Notes: generated by a model not told the origin, from the letters alone. Numbered from the stretch's first letter, positions 47,113 to 56,650 are shown. The stretch is DNA of 64,000 nt from Arsenicitalea aurantiaca (GCF_003994485.1 NZ_RZNJ01000001.1:313765-377764); one strand, 5' to 3'. Translations and numbers: made by a program.

Positions 47113-48405
47113 CTAGACGAAAAGGTCGAGCCCGCCCGGTCGGGCGATGCCGCGATAGAGGATCGCTCGTTCGGTCTCGGGCCGATCCGGTTCGGTGCCG
47201 TCCAAGCCGGCGTTCCCATAGAAATCGGGGTCGCGTCCATCGCCCTGGGCGTTGGAAAACGGGTTCTGCCGAAGCGAGAATTCGAGATTGGTCTTTGTGC
47301 CGTCGAGTCCAGCCTGCATCAGCGCGCGCTCGAGCGCCCTCTGATCGCGCTGCAGGAGATCGAGGGTTTCGGCCCGTTCCACTGTGAGACGGGCATTGAC
47401 GGTGCCCGAGCCATCCATATCGAGCCGCACGTCGATGCGGCCGAGTTCGGGTGGATCGAGCCGGATTTGGAAGCGGCTGTTTCCCGCCTGCACCTGCCGT
47501 ACGATCTCGTAGGCAAGCTGCGGGACATTCACCTGCGAAGCAGGTGCGTTGTAGGCGGACTGGACGAGCTTTGCGCCCGCGCCGAGCTCGGGCCGGCCCT
47601 GCAAGGGGGTGAGCGGCTGTCCGTCGGCGTCGAGTTCACCCGGTGTGGTCTCCACAAGCCCGGCAGAGGCCGCAAGACCCGCCGGTGATGCCTCCGTACG
47701 GCCCTGTGCGCCATTCGGCTCGCTCGCCGCAGGCCGGATCGGGGCACTGGGTTCCGTTCTCGTCCGGACCTGCTGGGGGGAGGGGGCGTGCAGCGCCATG
47801 TCGGGCGTTTCGAGCCGGGCTTCCCCAAGGGGACGGGTCTGAGCGGCCGGGCTCACATCGACTGGCTTTCCGAGCAACGCCTGCAGGGCGGCCTCCAGCC
47901 CTTTCGTGCCGCCCGACGCGGCCAATGCTTCTGCAGAGGGCGCAGCGGCCAGTGCGGCAGCGAGTGCCCTCAGGCGAGCGGCGAGTGCTTCGCCTTCGGC
48001 CCCGAGGGGCGCGACAAGTTCGCCGGCGCGCTGGGCAAATGCGGCCAGAGGCCCGTCTTCGGGGAGCGGGGGCAACTCGGCTGTTGGCGGGAACAGGGCG
48101 GCGAGGCCATCGAGAAGATCATCGAGCCGGTCGACGAGTTCGGACGAAGGCGGCTGGTCATCCGGACGAGCCGCCTCAAGTTCGCCCAGAAGGGAGGCAA
48201 GCTGGTCGAGCAGTGAAGGTTCCCCATCCTCGCCACCGGGGGCGAGTGCAGCAGGGGACGTCAGGAGGGAAGAGGTCGCGTCGATCGCCGGCCTCGCCCC
48301 ATCCCCGCCGATCGCGCCCAGGAGCGCGGCGAAGGCACCCAGCATGTTATCTCCCGGCGCCGCAGGGCGCGCCGAGGCCGTGCCCTTAGGCTGACCGGAA
48401 ATCAT
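47113..48405 (-). CDS. fliK: flagellar hook-length control protein FliK
   Basis: A 430-residue protein, low in complexity and rich in Ala, Pro, Glu and Leu for its first 300 residues, with the conserved FliK C-terminal domain after it: QLAYEIVRQVQAGNSRFQIRLDPPELGRIDVRLDMDGSGTVNARLTVERAETLDLLQRDQRALERALMQAGL. FliK measures hook length and switches export specificity. The start at 48405 is likely but not certain, as the frame stays open far upstream. Confidence 0.9.
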   Translation of the reverse strand: MISGQPKGTASARPAAPGDNMLGAFAALLGAIGGDGARPAIDATSSLLTSPAALAPGGEDGEPSLLDQLASLLGELEAARPDDQPPSSELVDRLDDLLDGLAALFPPTAELPPLPEDGPLAAFAQRAGELVAPLGAEGEALAARLRALAAALAAAPSAEALAASGGTKGLEAALQALLGKPVDVSPAAQTRPLGEARLETPDMALHAPSPQQVRTRTEPSAPIRPAASEPNGAQGRTEASPAGLAASAGLVETTPGELDADGQPLTPLQGRPELGAGAKLVQSAYNAPASQVNVPQLAYEIVRQVQAGNSRFQIRLDPPELGRIDVRLDMDGSGTVNARLTVERAETLDLLQRDQRALERALMQAGLDGTKTNLEFSLRQNPFSNAQGDGRDPDFYGNAGLDGTEPDRPETERAILYRGIARPGGLDLFV

Positions 48406-48669
48406 GGTGACGACAAGATGAGACGACACGGACGCACTACCTTCAAACGGAGGTTCAGGGTTTCCCTTGCAATCGTCGGGCCAAACCGGCGGCTCGAAGG
48501 TTTTCCCAGTCATCTCATGGGTATAGGTGGTCCCGGCGGCGATCACGGCGCCCAACGAGGCGGCAGTTTCAGCCCGCAAGGCGGCAAGAACTGCCCGGTG
48601 CCGACGCTTGCCGAGGCTTTCCAAAGGGCGTAAACACCGCCACTTCCGCTGGCCCTTGACCCCAACCGG

Positions 48670-49830
48670 ATGACACAGATGCTGAATTCGCTTGATATCG
48701 CCAAGCGCCCGGAGGACACGCGCGTCGTCGTCGCGATGTCCGGTGGCGTGGATTCTTCGGTCGTTGCAGGCCTGCTTGCCCGCGAGGGCTATGACGTGGT
48801 GGGCGTGACGCTCCAGCTCTACGATCATGGTGAAGCCACCCACCGCAAAGGCGCGTGCTGCGCAGGGCAGGACATTCACGATGCGCGCCGCGTCGCGGCC
48901 CGGCTCGGGATCCCGCACTACGTCCTCGACTACGAGGAGCGCTTCCGCAATGCGGTGATGGAGCCCTTTTCCAACGCCTATCGCCAGGGCGAGACGCCGG
49001 TGCCGTGCATTGCGTGCAACCAGTCGGTGAAGTTCGTCGACCTCATGGAAGTCGCCAGGGATCTGGGGGCGGACGTCCTCGCGACGGGGCATTACATCCA
49101 GTCACGGCTCGGTGCGGACGGGCTGCGCCACCTGTTGCGCCCCGTGGATGACAGCCGAGACCAGAGCTACTTCCTCTTTGCCACCACCCGCGCCCAGCTC
49201 GATTTCCTGCGCTTCCCCCTCGGCGGGATGGACAAGCCGCAGGTGCGCGAGCTCGCCCGGGACATGGGCCTCGAAGTTGCCGAAAAGCACGACAGCCAGG
49301 ACATCTGCTTTGTGCCGCAGGGCAAGTATGCCGACGTGATCCGCAAGATGCATCCCGAAGCCCTGGAAGGTGGAGAGATCGTCCATCTCGACGGTCGAGT
49401 GCTTGGCCGGCATGAGGGCATCATCAATTATACGATCGGGCAACGCCGTGGCCTTGGCGTCGCCTCGGGCGAGCCGCTTTACGTCGTGAAGCTCGAGCAT
49501 CGCACGGGGCGCGTGGTTGTCGGGCCGCGCGAGGCGCTGAAGACGCACACGGTGCGGTTGCGCGACGTAAACTGGCTCGGCGACCTGCCTCTTGCGGATG
49601 CCGCCGCCGGCAATGGCATGCCGGTCGAGGTCAAGGTGCGCTCGACCCGTCCGCCGCAGGAGGGCGTTATCACGCTGAGGGACGGCGAGGTGTTCGTCAC
49701 GCTGCTCGCCGGGGAGTATGGCATATCCCCCGGGCAGGCCTGCGTCTTCTATGCGGATCAGACCCCGACCAGCGAAGTGCTGGGGGGCGGCTTCATTGCC
49801 GAGGCCGTGCCACAGGCGCTTGTCGCCTGA
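48670..49830 (+). CDS. mnmA: tRNA-specific 2-thiouridylase MnmA
   Basis: A 386-residue enzyme that thiolates U34 of tRNAs for Lys, Glu and Gln. The PP-loop is [17 protein letters not shown] (about residue 20), the nucleophilic cysteine is in TPVPCIACN (about residue 115) and the second catalytic cysteine in [13 protein letters not shown] (about residue 215). The 264 bases upstream, between it and fliK, hold no gene I can support. Confidence 0.96.
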   Translation: MTQMLNSLDIAKRPEDTRVVVAMSGGVDSSVVAGLLAREGYDVVGVTLQLYDHGEATHRKGACCAGQDIHDARRVAARLGIPHYVLDYEERFRNAVMEPFSNAYRQGETPVPCIACNQSVKFVDLMEVARDLGADVLATGHYIQSRLGADGLRHLLRPVDDSRDQSYFLFATTRAQLDFLRFPLGGMDKPQVRELARDMGLEVAEKHDSQDICFVPQGKYADVIRKMHPEALEGGEIVHLDGRVLGRHEGIINYTIGQRRGLGVASGEPLYVVKLEHRTGRVVVGPREALKTHTVRLRDVNWLGDLPLADAAAGNGMPVEVKVRSTRPPQEGVITLRDGEVFVTLLAGEYGISPGQACVFYADQTPTSEVLGGGFIAEAVPQALVA

Positions 49831-49923
49831 CGACAAAATTCGGATGAGGCCTGATTTTCTCCCAAGGATTTCGATCGGCGCGCCGTCATAGACCCAGACG
49901 CGGCTTGATCGGGCCTTTGGCGC

Positions 49924-50493
49924 ATGCAGATTGCTTTGATGACGCAGGAGACAATCGAGGCGGCACGGCCCGCGCCGGAGGGAACCGATTGGCTCCTGGC
50001 GCGCGCCCGTGCCGGTGATCGCGCCGCGTTCACGCGCCTGCTCGAACTCCATTACGACCTCATCTTCCGCACGGCATGCAAATGGAGCGGGCGTCGCAGC
50101 GACGCCGAGGACATTGCGCAGGACGTCTGCATCAAGCTTGCAACCGCCATCCACTCGTTCGACGGGCGATCCACGTTCACGAGCTGGCTCTATCGGGTGA
50201 CGCTGAACGCGGTCCGCGACATGCAGCGCAGCTCCGCCCGGCACAGCCGGCGCGCCGCGGCACTCGCCGCCGAGACCGAGGACGCATTTCCGGCCGAACA
50301 GGAAGCCGCGGCGGAGGCGCACGCGCTCTGGGCGGTCGTGCGGCGCCTGCCCGACAAGCAACGGGACGCGGTGCTGCTCGTCTATGCCGAAGATCTGAGC
50401 CATGCCGAAGCCGCAACGATCATGGGGTGCAAGGAGGCGACCGTCTCCTGGCACATACACGAAGCGAAAAAGACCCTCAGGGGGCTGCTATGA
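49924..50493 (+). CDS. ECF-type RNA polymerase sigma factor
   Basis: A 189-residue sigma factor with region 2 (AFTRLLELHYDLIFRTACKWSGRRSDAEDIAQDVCIKL, and FTSWLYRVTLNAVRD) and region 4 (LPDKQRDAVLLVYAEDLSHAEAATIMGCKEATVSWHIHEAKKTL), no other domain. The stop overlaps the ATG of the next gene by 4 bases. Such pairs usually mean the neighbour controls the sigma factor. ATG 49924 is used; ATG 49939 is possible. Confidence 0.9.
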   Translation: MQIALMTQETIEAARPAPEGTDWLLARARAGDRAAFTRLLELHYDLIFRTACKWSGRRSDAEDIAQDVCIKLATAIHSFDGRSTFTSWLYRVTLNAVRDMQRSSARHSRRAAALAAETEDAFPAEQEAAAEAHALWAVVRRLPDKQRDAVLLVYAEDLSHAEAATIMGCKEATVSWHIHEAKKTLRGLL

Positions 50494-52520
50494 CCGATCA
50501 AGGCGCAGAGGACAGGCTACGGACGCTGCGGAGCGCGACGCCCGCGGCACCGGGCGATGCTGCCCGGCGGCAGGCGCTCGCCGCGGCGGTGTCTGCTTTC
50601 GATGCGAACGAGGACGCGCGCGCGAACCGCTTCGCAGGCCAAGGATCAGGCGCCTCCGGTCGTCTGAGGTCCATGCTCATCAAGGCAAGGACCTGGATCA
50701 TGGATACCCGCATCCCCATCGGCGCAGTGGCTGCAAGCCTGCTGCTGGTACCACTCGGCTATCAGCTCTACGCCACGACGGCCATGACCGGGTCCGTACC
50801 GGACGACACCGGGCGGCCAGCCGTGATGCTGCGGCAGGTGGAGCCGGCCTCCGCTCCGCAAATGGAGATCGCGGCGGACAGCATCGCCGCTGTGCCGGCG
50901 CCACTGGCCGATGAGGCGGCGCCCGTCACCACGATGCGCGCCGAGCGCTCGGGCAGCTCAGTGTTGCGCCCCCAGGAGCCGGCGGCGCCGTCCATGCTCG
51001 CCTTGCCCGAAGGGGCTGAAATGAAAGCGCGGCACTTCGCCCCCGGGTCCACGCCGCTCGCCGGAGACCGGCTCACCCCATTCGAGGAAAACCGCGTGAA
51101 GGTTGCGGCCGAGGATCCGGTTTCCACCTTCTCGGTGGATGTGGATACGGCAAGTTATGCAGTGATGCGGCGCATGATCGGGCTTGGGCAGCTGCCAGCG
51201 CCCGGTTCCGTCCGGATCGAAGAATGGCTCAACTATTTCAGCTATGACTACCGGCTGCCCGAGGACGCCGCGGCGCCTCTTTCCCCGGACCTCATCGTCT
51301 TTCCCGCGCCCTGGGACACGCGCAAGCAGCTATTGCGCATCGGCATACGCGGCTACGAGCCTCAGGACGTGCTCGATCGACCGAGCAACCTCGTCTTCCT
51401 TGTCGATACGTCCGGCTCGATGGATGCGCCCGATCGGCTGGATCTGCTGAAGCGTGCTTTCGGCCTGCTGGTCGAGCAGCTTTCAGACAATGACAGCGTT
51501 TCGATCGTGGCTTATGCGGGCTCGGCCGGCGTCGTGCTGGAACCGACAGCCGGAACAGAAAAAGCGACAATTCTCGCTGCGTTCGACAGGCTCGAGGCCG
51601 GCGGCGCCACGGCAGGCGCGGACGGGATCGCGCTGGCCTATGAGCTTGCCGAAGGGGCGATGGTGGAGGGCGGCACGAACCGCGTCATCCTCGCCACCGA
51701 TGGGGATTTCAACGTCGGGCCCGATACGCCCGACGCTCTTGAGCGGCTGATCGCCGAGAAGAGGGCGGGCGGCGTGTCGCTCTCGGTGCTGGGCTTCGGG
51801 CAGGGCAATCTCAACGACGCCGTCATGCAGTCGCTCGCCCAGGCGGGGAATGGCAATGCGGCCTATATCGACAGCTACTCGGAGGCCCGGAAGGTCCTCG
51901 TCGAGGAACTCGGCGGTACGCTCGTCACCATTGCATCGGACGTGAAGGTGCAGGTCGAATTCAATCCCGCGCTCGTCTCGGAATACCGGCTGATCGGATA
52001 CGAGACGCGTGCGCTCATGCGCGAGGATTTTGCTGACGATCGCGTAGACGCAGGCGAAATCGGCGCAGGGCATACCGTGACTGCACTTTACGAAATCGTT
52101 CCTGCCGGATCCGGTGCCGAGGCGATCGCTCCACTTCGGTACGGTGCACCTCTGTCCAATACCGGCCCTGCGGACGAGCTTGCCCATCTTCGGATCCGCT
52201 ACAAGCTGCCCGGCGCAGGCGAAAGCCGGCTGATCGAAGCCCCGATCACGACAGATCTGGTGGTTCGGGATCCCGAGGCCGTTCCCGCCGATGCACTCTG
52301 GGCTGCCGCAGTCGCCGCGTTCGGTCAGGTGATGGCTGGCACGCAGGGGGTTCAGCCGATGGCGCTTGAAGATATCCTCAGCCTGGCCGAACGGAGCCAA
52401 GGAGAAGACCGAGGCGGCTACAGGGCGGAGTTCCTGCGGCTTATACGCGACGCCATTTCGATCTCGGGCACTGCGCCATCGCGCTGTGCGGTGCCCGGAG
52501 AGCGCCGGACCTGCAGCTGA
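50490..52520 (+). CDS. membrane-anchored VWA protein (YfbK type), coupled to the ECF sigma
   Basis: A 676-residue protein. Residues 1-70 form a charged cytoplasmic head, then a single membrane span (about 73-93, IPIGAVAASLLLVPLGYQLY). A periplasmic von Willebrand N-terminal region follows (about 190-275, FSVDVDTASYAVMRRMI), then a VWA domain (about 300-470) with the MIDAS motif LVDTSGSM and ATDGDFNVG, and the C-terminal DUF3520-like part (about 490-660). This is the YfbK architecture. The overlap with the sigma gene suggests the short head acts as an anti-sigma; I see no zinc motif HxxxCxxC in it. A terminator hairpin follows the gene. Confidence 0.85.
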   Translation: MTDQGAEDRLRTLRSATPAAPGDAARRQALAAAVSAFDANEDARANRFAGQGSGASGRLRSMLIKARTWIMDTRIPIGAVAASLLLVPLGYQLYATTAMTGSVPDDTGRPAVMLRQVEPASAPQMEIAADSIAAVPAPLADEAAPVTTMRAERSGSSVLRPQEPAAPSMLALPEGAEMKARHFAPGSTPLAGDRLTPFEENRVKVAAEDPVSTFSVDVDTASYAVMRRMIGLGQLPAPGSVRIEEWLNYFSYDYRLPEDAAAPLSPDLIVFPAPWDTRKQLLRIGIRGYEPQDVLDRPSNLVFLVDTSGSMDAPDRLDLLKRAFGLLVEQLSDNDSVSIVAYAGSAGVVLEPTAGTEKATILAAFDRLEAGGATAGADGIALAYELAEGAMVEGGTNRVILATDGDFNVGPDTPDALERLIAEKRAGGVSLSVLGFGQGNLNDAVMQSLAQAGNGNAAYIDSYSEARKVLVEELGGTLVTIASDVKVQVEFNPALVSEYRLIGYETRALMREDFADDRVDAGEIGAGHTVTALYEIVPAGSGAEAIAPLRYGAPLSNTGPADELAHLRIRYKLPGAGESRLIEAPITTDLVVRDPEAVPADALWAAAVAAFGQVMAGTQGVQPMALEDILSLAERSQGEDRGGYRAEFLRLIRDAISISGTAPSRCAVPGERRTCS

Positions 52521-52542
52521 GCAGCGCGGAGCCGGAATGCGG

Positions 52543-52580
52543 GAAAGCCGGGGTGGGGGCCCCGGCTTTCTTGCGTTCTT
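52543..52580 (+). terminator. terminator between convergent VWA and dioxygenase genes
   Basis: An 11-base-pair perfect stem (GAAAGCCGGGG at 52543-52553 with CCCCGGCTTTC at 52560-52570) followed by TTGCGTTCTT. It is symmetrical enough to serve both strands. Confidence 0.75.
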
Positions 52581-52593
52581 GAAGGTCGACCGC

Positions 52594-53550
52594 TCAGGCG
52601 AGGGGCTTCAGCCCGGCCTCGATGCTCGCGCGCCGCGGCTCGAGGAAGGGGGGTAGCGCGAGGCTCTCGCCAAGGGTCTCAAGCGGTTCATCGGCGGTGA
52701 AGCCCGGCTCGTCCGTGGCGATCTCGAACAGAATGCCGTTTGGCTCGCGGAAATAGAGCGACGTAAAATAGTACCGCTCGACCTCTCCGCTCGAGCGCAG
52801 GCCGACGCTGTGCACGCGCGCGATCCATTCCCTGAGCGACGTCTTGTCGGGCGTGCGGAACGCGACATGGTGCACGCCACCAGCACCCGGGCCGGTGCGG
52901 CGCAGATCGGGATCGACCTGCACATGCAATTCTGCGCCCGGACCGCCTTCGCCCATCTCGAAGACGTGCGTCTCCCCGGTCCGCTCCCGCGCGGGATGCA
53001 CGCGTGCCTTGCGCATGCCCATCACGCGCGTCAGGACCAGTTCGGTCGGCTCGAGATTGGGGACGCTCATGGTGATGGGACCAAGGCCAACCATCTGGCG
53101 CTCCGCGGGAATGGTGCTTTTTTCCCAGGGCTGGGCAGGGCTCGGCGTCTCGTCCGCAACGAAGCGAAGCCGCTGACCCTCGAAATCCTCGAAGTCAAGG
53201 CTCAGATGTCCCACCCGCTCTTTTATCGCGCTCGTGCCGACGCCCTGATCCTGCAGATGGCTCTTCCACCACGCGAGACCTTCTTCACCCCCGCGCACGC
53301 GCAGCGCCGTCCGTACGATGGCGTTCGTCCCGCGACGTTCGGGAAGCGTGTTGAAGTCAAAGAAGGTGAGATCGCTGCCAGGCGAGGCGACGCCGTCGCC
53401 ATAGAAGAGATGGTAGGCGGTCGTGTCGTCCTGGTTCACCGTCTTCTTGATGAGGCGCATCCCAAGCACCCGGGTGTAGAAGTCGAGATTTTCGGAGGCG
53501 CGGGCCGACACCGCCGTCAGGTGATGAATGCCCGAGAGTTCGAGAGCCAT
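52594..53550 (-). CDS. ring-cleaving dioxygenase, VOC superfamily (MhqO type)
   Basis: A 318-residue protein with two glyoxalase/VOC modules (about 1-150 and 155-290). Likely metal ligands are His in GIHHLTAVSA (about residue 9), His in GAGGVHHVAFRT (about residue 225) and Glu in NGILFEIATDEPGF (about residue 278). This is the pattern of the MhqO/MhqA hydroquinone dioxygenases. It stands alone between two other units; quinone detoxification is the family inference. The ATG at 53550 follows AAAGGAG. Confidence 0.87.
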   Translation of the reverse strand: MALELSGIHHLTAVSARASENLDFYTRVLGMRLIKKTVNQDDTTAYHLFYGDGVASPGSDLTFFDFNTLPERRGTNAIVRTALRVRGGEEGLAWWKSHLQDQGVGTSAIKERVGHLSLDFEDFEGQRLRFVADETPSPAQPWEKSTIPAERQMVGLGPITMSVPNLEPTELVLTRVMGMRKARVHPARERTGETHVFEMGEGGPGAELHVQVDPDLRRTGPGAGGVHHVAFRTPDKTSLREWIARVHSVGLRSSGEVERYYFTSLYFREPNGILFEIATDEPGFTADEPLETLGESLALPPFLEPRRASIEAGLKPLA

Positions 53551-53756
53551 TGTTTTTCTCCTTTGCAGGTCAGCCTGCTTGCTAACGACCAACATAGGGA
53601 CTTGAGCGGGCGTCCGTCACCCCACCCCTTGACGACGGATTGTTGCGGCGCTGCGAACGATCAAACATCTCCGTCGACGAAAAGCGGCCAATCACAGTTT
53701 GCCGAGCCATGTCTTTTTTCAATGCGAACCGCTTCGCAACCCACTACTTCTGTTCG

Positions 53757-53771
53757 GAACAGAAAGTGAAC
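53757..53771 (+). promoter_or_regulatory. LexA (SOS) box, GAAC-N7-GAAC
   Basis: GAACAGAAAGTGAAC is an exact direct repeat GAAC-N7-GAAC, the complement of the alphaproteobacterial LexA target GTTC-N7-GTTC. It ends two bases before the ATG of the radical SAM repair gene, where bound LexA would block transcription of both repair genes. Confidence 0.72.
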
Positions 53772-53773
53772 GC

Positions 53774-55009
53774 ATGGTCCAGCTCTCCCTCTCACGCAAG
53801 CTCGCTGTCCTTTCGGACGCTGCAAAATACGATGCGTCCTGCGCCTCGTCGGGCACAACCAAGCGCAACAGCCTCGGCACGGGCGGTATCGGTTCGACCG
53901 AGGGGAGCGGCATCTGCCATTCCTACGCGCCCGACGGTCGATGCATCTCGCTCCTCAAGATCCTGCTGACCAATTTCTGCATTTACGACTGCGTCTATTG
54001 CGTCAATCGATCCTCATCCAATGTCGAGCGGGCGCGCTTCTCGGTCGACGAGGTCGTGAAGCTCACTCTCGACTTCTACAAGCGCAATTACATCGAGGGG
54101 CTCTTCCTCTCGTCGGGCATCATCCGCTCGCCGGATTACACCATGGAGGCCCTCGTCCGAGTGGCGCAGCGCCTGCGCGAGGTGCACGGCTTTGCCGGCT
54201 ACATCCACCTCAAGGTCATTCCCAATGCCGATCCGCTGCTGCTGGCCGAGGCGGGGCGGCACGCGGACCGGCTTTCGACCAATATCGAACTCCCCACCGA
54301 TATCAGCCTTGCAAGCCTCGCGCCCGAAAAGCGCCCCGCCGAGATCCGCTCGGCCATGGCCAATATTCGCCTCAATGGCGAAGCGGCGACACCCGAGCCG
54401 AAGGCGCGTCATCGGCCGAAGAAATTCGCTCCCGCCGGGCAATCGACGCAGATGATCGTCGGGGCCGACCCCACCGACGACGCTGCGATCCTGAAGCGCA
54501 GCGCGGGGCTCTATTCGGGATATGGTTTGAAGCGTGTCTACTATTCGGCGTTCTCGCCGATACCGGATTCGAGCGCGCGGCTTCCCCTGCAGCCGCCACC
54601 GCTCATGCGCGAGCACCGCCTCTATCAGGCCGATTGGCTGATGCGGTTCTACGGGTTCGGGGTGGACGAGATCGTCGCAGGCGGGGAGGGTGGACATCTC
54701 GACCTCGCCGTCGATCCCAAACTCGCCTGGGCACTCAAGCATCGGCAGGATTTTCCGCTCGACGTTAATCGCGCGCCCCGGGAGATGCTGCTGCGGGTGC
54801 CCGGGTTCGGCACGCGCACGGTGGACCGGTTGCTCTCCACGCGCCGCCATCACCGCCTGCGCCTTGCCGATGTGGCGCGCATTGCCGGCAGCATCGAAAA
54901 GGCGCGTCCCTTCATTCTCGCCGCGGACTGGTCGCCCGGCGGGATGATCGATGAGACCAAGCTTCGCGGCCGCCTCGTGGTCCAGCCAGAGCAGTTGGCG
55001 CTTTTTTGA
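53774..55009 (+). CDS. radical SAM protein of the putative DNA modification/repair family (TIGR03916)
   Basis: A 411-residue radical SAM protein. The N-terminal family mark is KLAVLSDAAKYDASCASSG, then the cluster motif in LTNFCIYDCVYCVNR (CxxxCxxC, about residues 75-85). A C-terminal helix-hairpin-helix region follows (PREMLLRVPGFGTRTVDRLLSTRRHHRLRLADV) that likely binds DNA. The family always seems to occur beside a DUF4130/UdgX-type gene, as here; its reaction is not known to me. The ATG at 53774 matches the family N-terminus and lies directly behind a LexA box. The stop overlaps the next start (TGATG). Confidence 0.9.
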   Translation: MVQLSLSRKLAVLSDAAKYDASCASSGTTKRNSLGTGGIGSTEGSGICHSYAPDGRCISLLKILLTNFCIYDCVYCVNRSSSNVERARFSVDEVVKLTLDFYKRNYIEGLFLSSGIIRSPDYTMEALVRVAQRLREVHGFAGYIHLKVIPNADPLLLAEAGRHADRLSTNIELPTDISLASLAPEKRPAEIRSAMANIRLNGEAATPEPKARHRPKKFAPAGQSTQMIVGADPTDDAAILKRSAGLYSGYGLKRVYYSAFSPIPDSSARLPLQPPPLMREHRLYQADWLMRFYGFGVDEIVAGGEGGHLDLAVDPKLAWALKHRQDFPLDVNRAPREMLLRVPGFGTRTVDRLLSTRRHHRLRLADVARIAGSIEKARPFILAADWSPGGMIDETKLRGRLVVQPEQLALF

Positions 55010-56499
55010 TGGCCGGTCGCCGGATCACCCTCGCCTCGCGCAATGATTTCGCCGAATGGCGCGGTGTCGCGCGCTCGCTCCTGGCCGAAGGCGTGCGCCC
55101 GGAGGATCTTTCATGGACCGGCCCTGACGACACCGAAGATCTGTTCGGCGCGCCCGCGGAAGCGCCCCTTCCGTCACGCGCCGACAGGCCCGTCGGTCGC
55201 GTGCCGCAGAAATTCATCGGCCTTGCCGAGGCCGCGATCTGTCATGTGGATCCGGAACGCTTTGCCCTTCTTTATCGGCTGCTGTGGCGGTTGCAGAAGG
55301 ACGCCAGCCTGCTTTCGATCCTGTCCGATCCGGACGTGCAGAAACTCGAGCGGCGCGCGAGCGCGGTTCGTCGCGACAGTCACAAGATGACGGCTTTCGT
55401 GCGCTTCCGGGAGATCGTGTCTGCGGAGGGTGAGCGGTTCGCCGCTTGGTTCGAGCCCGATCATTTCATCCTCGAGCGCACCGCGCCGTTCTTTGTGCGG
55501 CGTTTTTCCGGCATGGTATGGGCGATCGTCACGCCCTATGCATCGGCTTTCTGGGACCGCCAGGACCTCATCTTCGGTCCGGGTGGCAACAAGGCGGACG
55601 TGCCGTCGGAGGATGCGATGGAGGACGCCTGGCGAACTTATTTCGCGTCGATCTTCAATCCGGCACGGCTCAAGGTTTCGATGATGAAATCGGAGATGCC
55701 GGTGAAATACTGGCGCAACCTTCCCGAAGCCGAACTCATTGCGCCACTCATACGCGGCGCGCGCGAGGCAGAATCGGCCATGATCGAAAAAGCATCGAGC
55801 CAGCCCCCGTCCCGGCACCTGCGGCATCGGGCTCGTGAAGACGCACTCGTTTCGGAGGCCGCACCGGCAGACATGCTGAGCCTTGCCGACGCCCGTGCGG
55901 CAGCGTCAGGCTGCACGCGGTGTCCACTCTACGAGCACGCGACCCAGACCGTGTTCGGCGAAGGCCCCGAAGGCGCGGACATCATGTTCGTGGGCGAGCA
56001 GCCGGGTGATCAGGAAGACCTGGAGGGCCGGCCCTTCGTCGGGCCCGCAGGACAGGTTTTCGATGCCGCCCTTGCCGAGGCCCGGATCGACCGGGCGCGT
56101 GTCTACGTCACCAATGCGGTCAAGCATTTCAAGTTCGAGCCGCGCGGCAAGCGCCGCCTGCACAAGCGGCCGGATGGCGGGGAGATCGCGGCCTGTCGCT
56201 TCTGGCTCGGACTGGAGCGCGCCTTCGTTCGCCCCCGCATGATCGTCGCGCTCGGCGCCACCGCAGCGCATAGCCTTCTGGGACGCGCCGTCACCATTGG
56301 GTCCGTGCGCGGCGTGGCCCAGCCCCTCGAGGACGGGACGCTCCTCTTCGTTACCGTTCACCCGTCCTACATTTTGCGCATCCGCGACCGGGACGCCGCG
56401 ATCGCCGAGCGCGCCCGCTTCGTCGCCGAGCTTACCGAAGCGGGGCGGATCGCCACTACCTTGGGCATCGGGCACGAACGCGCCGAGCGGCACGCGTAA
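55009..56499 (+). CDS. DUF4130-UdgX fusion, uracil-DNA-binding repair protein
   Basis: A 496-residue fusion. The N-terminal part (about 1-265) is the DUF4130/TIGR03915 domain (FALLYRLLWRLQKD, MTAFVRFREI, HFILERTAPFFVRRF, NPARLKVSMMKSEMP). The C-terminal part (about 300-480) is a family 4-like uracil-DNA glycosylase of UdgX type, with cluster cysteines in SGCTRCPL, motif A GEQPGDQED, the UdgX-specific loop KRRLHKRP with the His that forms a covalent link to uracil-DNA in mycobacterial UdgX, and motif B HPSYILR. The ATG at 55009 overlaps the radical SAM stop, so both proteins are made together. Confidence 0.93.
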   Translation: MAGRRITLASRNDFAEWRGVARSLLAEGVRPEDLSWTGPDDTEDLFGAPAEAPLPSRADRPVGRVPQKFIGLAEAAICHVDPERFALLYRLLWRLQKDASLLSILSDPDVQKLERRASAVRRDSHKMTAFVRFREIVSAEGERFAAWFEPDHFILERTAPFFVRRFSGMVWAIVTPYASAFWDRQDLIFGPGGNKADVPSEDAMEDAWRTYFASIFNPARLKVSMMKSEMPVKYWRNLPEAELIAPLIRGAREAESAMIEKASSQPPSRHLRHRAREDALVSEAAPADMLSLADARAAASGCTRCPLYEHATQTVFGEGPEGADIMFVGEQPGDQEDLEGRPFVGPAGQVFDAALAEARIDRARVYVTNAVKHFKFEPRGKRRLHKRPDGGEIAACRFWLGLERAFVRPRMIVALGATAAHSLLGRAVTIGSVRGVAQPLEDGTLLFVTVHPSYILRIRDRDAAIAERARFVAELTEAGRIATTLGIGHERAERHA

Positions 56500-56573
56500 C
56501 GCTTGACAGCCCCCTTTGCCCTCCATAAGAAGCACCGGCGCAACCAGCGCCGCCGGCCAATGCCGCGCCCTGG

Positions 56574-56650
56574 GGCGGAGTAGCTCAGTTGGTTAGAGCA
56601 GCGGAATCATAATCCGCGTGTCGGGGGTTCAAATCCCTCCTCCGCTACCA
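56574..56650 (+). tRNA. tRNA-Met (CAT), elongator type
   Basis: A complete 77-base cloverleaf: acceptor GGCGGAG with CTCCGCT (first pair G-U), D arm AGCTCAGTTGGTTAGAGC, anticodon stem GCGGA/TCCGC around ATCATAA (anticodon CAT), T arm GGGGGTTCAAATCCCTC and an encoded ACCA end. The overall form is that of elongator tRNA-Met rather than initiator (no C-A first pair) or tRNA-Ile2. Accessory DNA follows directly behind it. Confidence 0.95.

Noticed and set aside
48406-48669. Extra gene between fliK and mnmA
   Set aside because: Short frames on both strands lack family features; the open minus-strand frame merely extends fliK and would overlap mnmA.
56574-56650. tRNA-Ile2 (CAT read as lysidine) or initiator tRNA
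   Set aside because: The arm sequences fit elongator tRNA-Met, and the first pair is G-U rather than the unpaired C-A of initiators.
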